From assembly GCA_029204225.1 (NCBI GenBank), contig CM055104.1, positions 27,397,253 through 27,461,252 of the forward strand: DNA of 64,000 nucleotides, in the 5' to 3' direction. Positions within the stretch are counted from its first letter, which is position 1, and each line of letters starts with the position of its first letter. Under the pieces are notes generated by a model. The model worked only from the letters and a program-made list of their open reading frames with translations, was not told where the DNA came from and did not search any database. This DNA is from Diphasiastrum complanatum (lineage: Eukaryota; Streptophyta; Lycopodiopsida; Lycopodiales; Lycopodiaceae). Positions 56,393-64,000 of this stretch are shown piece by piece. A program made the position numbers and the translations under genes.

Positions 56393-56606
56393 TTTTGATG
56401 GTACCACGTGTGCTCAGTTCTAGAATTATCGGGCCGTCTTTCTTTTACGAGCCCTTTGAGTACTCTTAAGCAACTTTATCCTTGTACTTGCTTATTAGCA
56501 TGAATATATAGTTTGTGGGAGAGCTATTCTATTGTCTTGTCTTGTTGCAGTTGACGTTGTGCTGTGGTGATTGATTCGGTTGGGTTTTTTAATTGCATTC
56601 TCAACT

Positions 56607-56618
56607 TGGTATCAGAGC
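56607..56618 (+). other. copia-F primer-binding site, copy 2
   Basis: TGGTATCAGAGC, identical to 23339-23350, followed by a leader of about 1.1 kb (56619-57700) without coding frames. Confidence 0.88.
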
Positions 56619-57700
56619 CCTTGGTGGGGCTACAATCACAGACAGGAACGGAGAGCCGCAAATTCATGACGGTTTGCTGGCTGGGAAGCACAAAATCGAG
56701 TCTGTGGAGATTTGTCGAACAACTCAAAACTGTAAAAGGATTCAGAGATGGGAAATTGTCGGCTAAATCAGAAAGCAAGCAAAAACGAAAGCCCGAAATT
56801 CCGTAGGAAGGCTGTTTGGAGTTTGTGACTTGTGTGCAATCAATCCTCGATTGTTTTGAAAACGGTTTGAATCTATGGATTAGTGACAATAGGGCAACCT
56901 CGGTTCAGAACTGCTGAAAATCAGAGACAAGGGCTAAGAAAGTTTCAAGAAAGGTGTATTCCTTGAAAGCCAGGGTTTGGAGGAGTAGCAACTCAGATCT
57001 TTCTCAGTTCATAACCTTTTTCACAGCTGTGAAAGCGTGTAATTGGGCGCCCTAGTGAGAAGAATAATCTATCAATAGGCCGCGGGCAGCTGCGCAGAGG
57101 TATGGAAGCTTGGTTGCATCCTGGAGAGTGGCAAAGAGGGCCTAAAACCCTTCCACCATAGCTGAAATCAGGAAGAGGAGCCGTGGAGGCTCACGCACAA
57201 CCAATGCTTGTAGGAAGGTAGCATCTCCAAGTGTCTAGTAGCTGCAGGAGCGCTGGTTGGTGCACAAGGAGAAGGGCAGGTCATTGGATTTGAAGAAGTG
57301 GTGAAGAGTGAAGTCCCTTGAAGGTGAAAAGACAGTTCAAAAACTTAAAGTGCCCCTATTTTCACCTCCTTTAGCCTATTTGTGCCAAACAAAATGCTAT
57401 AGCCTCCAAACGAAGGGCACCCTAACTGTACTTGCAAGTACGGTATGCCAAAACAGAGTGATTGCCATGGAGAAAGTGTTCAGAGCGTGCCAAAAGTGAT
57501 TTCACCATTCCATTGGACACGTAGTTGGAAGTTGGTGACAAGGAACATTTCAGAAGGTGACGCCGATTTGGCTTTCAATTTGTCAAAAAAGTGGCGGGTG
57601 GCCTAGTAAGCCAAAAATTGTAGGTCATTATTTTTTATTTCTGACATCACAGTTGGCTTCGGCATACACTTTATAGACTACAAGTGCAGTTTCAAGCAGT

Positions 57701-59186
57701 TTGGAAATGGCAAACATCAATGAGGCAATTTTGGGCGATGCAAGCAAATTTGATGGGGCTTCTAACTACAACATCTGGAAATTCAAAATGAAGAGCATTT
57801 TGATGGAGAAGGAGTTATGGGATATTGTTGCAGGTATTGAAGTCCGGCCTAATACCACTCCATGTGACATGAGGGCCTTTGATAAAAAGGCACAGAGAGC
57901 ATTGTCCTTGATCAATCTTTCAGTAAAAGAACATGTGATCACCCACATAAGTGATGCCATGACAGCTAGGGGAGCTTGAGAAGCTCTTATAATGCAATTT
58001 CTAGCTTGCAATCTAGCTCAAGCCATGTTCTTGAAGTCGAGATTGAATCCAATTAGGATGGAAGAAGGCGAATCGATGAGATCTTTCTTCACCAGGATAA
58101 AGGAGCTGAGAGATCAACTTGTGGCAATTGGATTGGTACAGACCACTATGAGCGGTGTTTCAGAAGGTCTACAAATATTTGTGAGCGGCATTGCTTCGAG
58201 GGAGAGATTGCCTACTTTTGAAGACTTGCACGGAATTATGTTGGAAGAGCAGCACCGTGAGGTGGTGAAGTCAAGGCAAACCCCACAGGATGATCAAGCA
58301 TTGCTTGTGAAAGGCAAGCAGAAGGGTGGAAAAAGATTCCTAAGAAATCCAAGGATGATGATGATGAGAAAGAGTCGTCATCGAAGGTGAAAAGGAAGAA
58401 GAAAGGCAAATGTTACTATTGCCACAAACTAGGTCATTGGGCACGTGAATGTTACAAGAAGAAAGCGGACATAATGGTAGTAAAAGTGAAGCAACAAGGC
58501 AACATTGCTGAAGATGATGGGAAAGATGACGAGACAAGTGTCTTCTCATTGGCATTGGCATCCCAGGTTGATGATGGTGCCAAATGGTTCATAGATTCAG
58601 GCGCCACAAGGCATATGACTGAGAAACGCGATTGGTTTGAGAAATTATCGCTAATCCATGATGGGACAAGATCACACAAGCCAATGGGGAGGAATACAAG
58701 GTGTTGGCAATGTACCTGTTCAGTTTCCTCGTAAGATCAAGAATATCCCTAATATGTTTTATGTTCATGCACTCAAAAAGATTTTGCTTTTTGTTGGTGT
58801 GATGGCAAATCAACATCTCAAGGTTGAATTTGTCAAGGATGGATGCCTAATGAAGGATATGGACCACAACCATAAGGTGGTAGAAAAAGATTATCGGGAT
58901 AGTAATTGTGGCCTTTATAAATTGGATGTTGCAAAACCAAATGAATATGGTCTGGCTACCTCAACAACATCACAATCTGAGTTGTGGCACAAGAGACTTG
59001 GCCACTTAAACTATGGGAGCTTAAGATTGATGGTGAAACTGAAGATGGTAACAGGATTACTAGCACTACAAGATGATCATCATGCCATATGTGAAGGATG
59101 TATTATGGGAAAGCATCATAGAGAAACATTTCAAAAAAGGTGGAGTTGCAAGAGCTAAGTAACCGCTGGAACTTATTCACAGCAAG
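57701..59186 (+). pseudogene. copia-F gag, protease and start of integrase, copy 2
   Basis: Same structure and breaks as 24433-25918 (TGA at 57977-57979, frameshifts before the knuckle and after protease). Here the knuckle is canonical CYYCHKLGHWAREC. Integrase is truncated at about 59300 and fused to the pol end. Confidence 0.9.
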
Positions 59187-59328
59187 CTGTGCGGCCCAAT
59201 GAAAACCATGTCGATGGGGAAAACCTATTATTTTATGACTTTTATAGATGTTTACTCTAGGAGGACATGGATTTATTTCTTGAAGAAGAAATTTCTCGAA
59301 GTTAAGCTTCTAAGGATAGAAGCAGTTT

Positions 59329-59852
59329 AAGGAGGGAAGAATGTTATGTCCATGACCAAAACATAGGATACAGTATACTCCTAGTCTTGGATACATGGTA
59401 CTCCAGTGAAACAAGCTGTTAGTTATGCCACGTCATACTAGACGTGACCCAAAAGTAACTAATATCCTTGTGAGGCCCAAAACACTAAATGGATTTTAGG
59501 CAAGGTATGAGACAATGTATGCATGTGTAGAGTTATCAATAGCAATTCCATGAATCTTAGGACTCTATTCTAGGTGAATCTATATATAGGGAACTTAGGG
59601 CTATGCATGGCTATGTGCCCATGATGCTTTTGACTCTATATATTGGGTCCAATCTCGCCCTACTCCTCATCATGGTTTTGGATTCATTGCTAGGCTCTCA
59701 CTCTACATTCATGCTTCTTGTTCCTTGGCTTGGGGGTAGAGAGTTTGATTGGATGCTTCTACTTGGTTTGGTGGTTTCTCCATAGCATGTTATCATTGTG
59801 TTTGTGATTTGTAAGCAGGATCTAAGGAGCTTCCCTTATAGGTATTTCTACA
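59329..59852 (+). mobile_element. copia-F polypurine tract and 3' LTR, copy 2
   Basis: Purine tract 59329-59341, LTR TGTTATGTCC from 59342, TATA-like string near 59579, tentative end at 59852. It lacks a 7-base stretch present near 26472 in copy 1. Confidence 0.75.
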
Positions 59853-59854
59853 AA

Positions 59855-60371
59855 TGGCTAGATAATTAAAAGAATGGTTAATATGTACATTGCAAATTAG
59901 ATTCATCCACTATGTGTTGTTGTCAGTTGCTTTCAGACAATAAATGAGTCCGTTGGAGATCTTGTCCGATCATGATGATGGTACAATTGAGCCATCTTTC
60001 GATCGACTTGAGAGTGATAGATGACCAGCTATGAGCTCGAAACAATTATGAGCCTGAAACAGACAAGGTTGTCGAATAGTCATCATGGCCGAATAGAAAA
60101 TGTTCAAAGTGGTAGATAGTTGATGTGGCATAATGGCTGAGTGGTTAAAAGTCAAAGTTGACGAAATGTTCGATTGTGGTGAATGCCAAATAGCTGAGGT
60201 GGTCGAACATTTTCATGTCCTCAAGACTCTATCACAATTTTTTTTGTATTTTCTACAGACTGTTAAAAACCATGTGTATTTTTGCAGAGTGTGCACCTGT
60301 ACAAATATTTATAGCAGTGAATGGATCTAGATTGGAATAAAGATAGGGATTTAGAGGATAGGAATCCAACA
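59855..60371 (-). mobile_element. copia-G 3' LTR, minus strand, copy 2
   Basis: Counterpart of 26594-27110; TGTTGGATTCC starts at 60371 beside a 10-G purine tract (60372-60381). Confidence 0.7.
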
Positions 60372-60382
60372 CCCCCCCCCCT

Positions 60383-60690
60383 CCCTTAATCTGAATTCTT
60401 GAATGCCTTGATTTTCATATTCAAGATAGAACAAAAACTCTTGTGTGCTTTCTGATTTAATCCCTTCGTGAATATGTCAGCTGCCATGTACTGGATTCTG
60501 CAAAATTTTAGACTTACCTCCTTGTTGAGTATCTTGCTCTTGATGTAGTGATATTTGATTTCGATGTGCTTGCTCCTAGAATGAAATCTAGGAGTGATCG
60601 ATAATGCGATAGCACTCTAATTGTCACATTGTATCATTGTTGGGGCAGATTGTCTAAGACCAATATCAATCAATAAGTTTCTCAACCAAC
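60383..60690 (-). pseudogene. copia-G RNase H end, minus strand, copy 2
   Basis: Same fragment as 27123-27430 with the shared TAG after CDN. It joins the palindrome cluster at the same place. Confidence 0.85.
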
Positions 60691-60779
60691 ACAAGAACAC
60701 ATGAAGCAAATATCCACACACAATAAAAGGAGGTGGCGCGGCCAAAAAAAATTCGTGTGGAGGATATAGGCATGAATAT

Positions 60780-61211
60780 ACGCGTGGATACGATTGCGTG
60801 AATTATCCATGCGTGGATGTTCCACGCAAGTGTCATTTCTGGCAACAAATCGGTCGGATGTCGTGAAATTCAAATCGTGTGGATCATCCATGTGTGGATC
60901 ATCCACGCCAACTCTGACAACCAAACCTTCGACGCTCGGAGCTGGAGAAGAGAGTTTGAATTTGGCATGGATAATCCACTCGTGGATTATCCACGCCATA
61001 ATAAGATTAAAAAAAATAGGCTCGGCTTTTGCTTGGATATTGCATGGATATCACATGGCCATGGATAATCCACGCAATTTTTTTTTATCCATGCAAAATC
61101 TAGAGAGTTGGGGCCGTGGATATCACGTGGATAATTTTTTTTTATATCCACGCGGTATCCACAGCCCCAAGTCTCTGAATTTTGCATGGATGATCCACGC
61201 GTGGATATTCC
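60780..61211. repeat. cluster of GTGGAT/ATCCAC palindromes, copy 2
   Basis: Same set of inverted repeats, with the 47-bp-arm foldback at 61087-61191 and small changes: ATCCACGCGTGGAT became ATCCATGCGTGGAT (60806 region) and ATGAGTGG became ATGTGTGG. Such C/T and A/T changes weaken pairing slightly. Confidence 0.85.
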
Positions 61212-61367
61212 ACACAAAAGATGGGAGTGAGGATGAGATGGGAATGAATGTGAGTGAGAATATTGATAGTGTTTAGGGCTTTTAGTCCTCTTGATGGATG
61301 TTAATTGTATGTGTTTTGTGATCATCATCTTTAGTATAGGTTTTAAGATTTTTTTTGTTTGATGTAG

Positions 61368-61477
61368 GCTTGGATATGAAAAATGGAAAAAGAGCTTTCA
61401 TTGCAAAGGATTGAAAGATCAAGTGCATGCAAAAGGAAAAGCAAAGACTACAAAACAATGGAGATACAATAGTAAAG
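61368..61477 (+). other. candidate internal exon, plus strand, copy 2
   Basis: Same flanking splice-like signals and open frame as 28109-28218, with no visible change. Confidence 0.35.
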
Positions 61478-61662
61478 GTAAATTCACATTTATTTTGATT
61501 CATTTGATATTTAGTTGATAGCTTAATGTGTTATCTATTGATGCATTGTATTGTGGTTTCCATTACTTTCCATTGTGCTTTCCGTTACTTTCGATTGTGC
61601 ATTCTAGCACGCAAATCATGTGCTAAAATAGATACATTGCATTGAATTCATCAATAGATTCA

Positions 61663-61772
61663 TTTGCACTCAATAGATGTGCATTAAATAGACTATACAT
61701 TGCATCAATAGATAGATTTTGCATTCAATAGATGTGCATTCAATAGACTATACATTTGCATTCATGAATTAA
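61663..61772. repeat. 55-bp tandem duplication, copy 2
   Basis: Units 61663-61717 and 61718-61772; one substitution in the first unit (GCACTCAA for GCATTCAA). Confidence 0.85.
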
Positions 61773-61914
61773 AAAATATATGCATTCAACATTTTTGCAA
61801 GAATGATGTAGTGCCAAAACATTATATTGATTTAAAAAAAAGTACATTGATGAGAGAATGAATTTCCCCTTCATACATTGCCTTCTACAAGGCCTTACAT
61901 TCAATTTTAAAACT

Positions 61915-62079
61915 CTACTCATCATCACTTCCTCCCTCGCTTCCTTCGTCTTGTAGTACGTTGGTGTCCACATCTTCACACTCCCCTTCGCTCTCATCCA
62001 CGTTTTCTTCCACATTTTGCTCCTCAATATTTTCCACATTTTCCTCCACATCATGAACGCACGAAGTTGTAGAGCCTCT
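61915..62079 (-). other. candidate terminal exon encoding an acidic tail, minus strand, copy 2
   Basis: Same 54-codon frame as 28656-28820, with one Phe-to-Cys change in the GE.EDVD region and the acceptor-like site preserved. Confidence 0.4.
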
Positions 62080-64000
62080 CTACAAAATCGAATCAAAGAT
62101 TGGATTAAATTGAGATTATAATTTGATGACATAATTATATGGTCAAATAGAAAAAATTTGTTTTTGTTATGTGACCTCCTAAATGGTTGCATGGGGTCAT
62201 TTAGATGCATGATCAAAAGCATTTATGTTATATTGAAGACCTTAGTGATATGTGACCTATATGATATATCTTTTTAATTGTTGGTGTGTGACCTATATAA
62301 CCTTATATGAAATCATAGTAATTAGTTGAAATATCATTTAGCATTGTAATAAAGATGTTGATCAATGGTGTGCTAGCTAGTATATGATTGATTGACATTG
62401 TCCAATTGCTCGTCTGTTTGATTCGATTCGCTATTGTTCAATTCGAATATTATACACTCAATCCAATCACTAGCTATCTCGATCATGGGTAGCCATATAA
62501 TACTGTAAAAGGTGCATGATTGATTTGTGAGATGTCGATCCTGCAAGCAAGACACTTGATAGAAACAAGATACATCTAAGCTTCTATGGCAGTCTGGTTA
62601 AGGATTATCTGATTAGAAGTGAAGCTATCTAAGCAATTGTCTAAACATTGTCTAAGACTCTGATAGTCCATAGTATTATCTATGGAACTATCTAAGTGGC
62701 CACAACAGTGTGTAAAATAGTCTGTCTAAGGAACCTGTTGGAAGACAATATTCAAAGTTGAACTACTATGATAACTTATTGTGAAGGCATTATTTCAACT
62801 TCTAAAAGGCCCATTTACGAAGTCTCTCATTATTTAAACTTCACGAAGGATGGACAAATGGCTATCCAAGGTTTGTTTTCACAAGTCATTGGTCACGTTT
62901 TTTATGGGAGGATATTATGTTGCTGAATAAAACATATTTTTTTAATATGATTCAACATATAAGATAAAATCATGGGTCATTATGATAGTATTTAAGTTTT
63001 ACAAATCTTATAGGACTTGAATTGTAGTAATTTTGAGATTTTTATGATAAAAATCGGTTAAAATGGTCTTTACTTGAACACACATTGTAAGAATTGTATT
63101 TCCATTTTGGGCATCCGGCCTGCCCAATAATGGTTGAAGTAGGAATTTAAAATTATGTAATTATTCTCTTCATTTGAATTTAGTACTCATGGAGACCCTG
63201 TCAATGTACGTATAAAAAATCTGTTAATAAAATACTATAGTGCGTTTTGAATTCACCGGCCGACTAAAGAAATCTTAGTCACGGGTCCCAATGGCCACGA
63301 CAATATCAGTATCGACCAGTTCGAGTGGATCAACATTGACAACAATGGAAATAAAAATTAGAGCATTGAGCACAAATACTGTCAAAATATTACAGGCAGG
63401 TTATTTTGTACCAAAATTGGTCCGTGATACAGTACATACATAGCAAGAGTTGGACCGTGATCGTCAAATCCCCATCGGATATCCTTTCAATTACATCGAT
63501 TTTTGGAATGGAAGTTACAACTTTGCATAGAAATCAGAAGATTTCTAGTTTTCAAAGCTAATGGTAAAATGTTTTTAATGGATTAGAAACAACTTTGATG
63601 AAGATGTCTCTTTGAAGATGAACCGATTTATGTAATAAATCAAGAAAACCTTGAGGAGTTACTGAGTGTGTCAAAATCGGTTGTTGTCTTTCACACACAT
63701 GCGAAGTGCAATGAAGAAGAAGAAAATATTCAAAAAACTTCATGCAAGTCACAATGTCGTAATCGATATTCCATCAACAAGGTAGTGACAAACCCACAAA
63801 AACAACGAACATGAATCAAAGGAATAAAGGGATGTCATTAAATGCTGAGAATGATGCCAAAAAATATGAAGACAAATATTGTTACGTAAGATGTTTTTGA
63901 AAAGATGATAAGGGATCCAAGAAAGGCAAGATTCCTGAGTCAAAGTTCCCTTCCCATTAACTTCTAAAAAAGCCATGTGTAAAAAGGGAAATAGAATATT
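62080..64000. other. about 1.9 kb without recognised features, copy 2
   Basis: Matches 28821-30730, with a small insertion of TTTTTTTAATATGA-type sequence near 62940. No gene, LTR or RNA recognised. The window ends before the point equivalent to 31074. Confidence 0.6.

Larger units (their letters stand above)
33186..64000 (+). repeat. 33.2-kb tandem duplication, copy 2 (incomplete)
   Basis: This is the second direct copy of the unit, cut by the window end at the equivalent of copy 1 base 30730. It has a single version of the segment that is duplicated in copy 1 (36296 to about 38232), and it keeps the gag-protease-integrase part of the minus-strand copia-E element (53590-55604) that copy 1 lost. 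It also keeps an intact 377-codon gene X frame. The offset drift is explained by these events plus small indels. Confidence 0.93.

Noticed and set aside
1-64000. A bacterial or organellar origin or a multi-gene biosynthetic or defence system
   Set aside because: All recognisable coding sequence is copia pol or gag; apart from gene X and two small exon candidates there are no gene clusters.

Overview
This window looks like repeat-rich nuclear DNA of a land plant. It holds at least seven degraded Ty1/copia retrotransposon families. Their primer-binding sites match the plant initiator-Met tRNA type (TGGTATCAGA...), and there are LTRs, splice-like signals and CAG-to-TAG stops of the kind methylated plant transposons accumulate. 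There is no bacterial or organellar gene, rRNA, credible tRNA or CRISPR array. I cannot name the species. Family names A to G are local labels of mine.

The dominant feature is a direct tandem duplication of about 33.2 kb. Bases 1-33185 and 33186-64000 are the same sequence in the same order, about 97-99% identical by eye; the second copy runs off the window end. The offset is 33185 at the start and 33270 at the end. Two 2-kb structural differences account for most of the change in between: copy 1 has an extra 1.9-kb local duplication (3111-5035 / 5036-7016), and copy 1 lacks 2015 bp that copy 2 keeps (53590-55604).

Layout of one unit (copy 1 coordinates): copia-A RT/RNase H end and LTR-like tail (1-1640); an unrecognised minus-strand host-type gene, here called gene X (1821-3353; intact only in copy 2 at 35405-36538); minus-strand copia-B with 3' LTR, RNase H, RT and a long gag-protease-partial integrase frame (3850-10300); a double hairpin (10624-10709); relic copia-C RT (10900-11400); a plus-strand copia-B LTR and PBS fused to copia-D RNase H and LTR (11564-13797); plus-strand copia-B RT (13841-14972); copia-A tail and body (14973-18010); a copia-E element inserted in copia-A, followed head-to-head by an inverted copia-E (18011-22956); copia-F with its internal half deleted (23339-26591); minus-strand copia-G LTR and RNase H (26594-27430); a cluster of palindromes (27521-27952); two candidate exons of an unidentified gene or transposon (28109-28820); about 2.2 kb with nothing recognisable; then a more complete copia-A (31075-34143) that bridges the two copies.

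Nearly every pol frame carries stops or frameshifts, so no element here looks autonomous. The items most worth following are the tandem duplication with copy-specific decay of gene X, the dense CATGCA (RY-type) arrays in copia-E LTRs, the head-to-head copia-E inverted repeat that could give hairpin RNA, the palindrome cluster, and the long copia-B frame with an unexplained C-terminal extension. I see no convincing novel multi-gene system.
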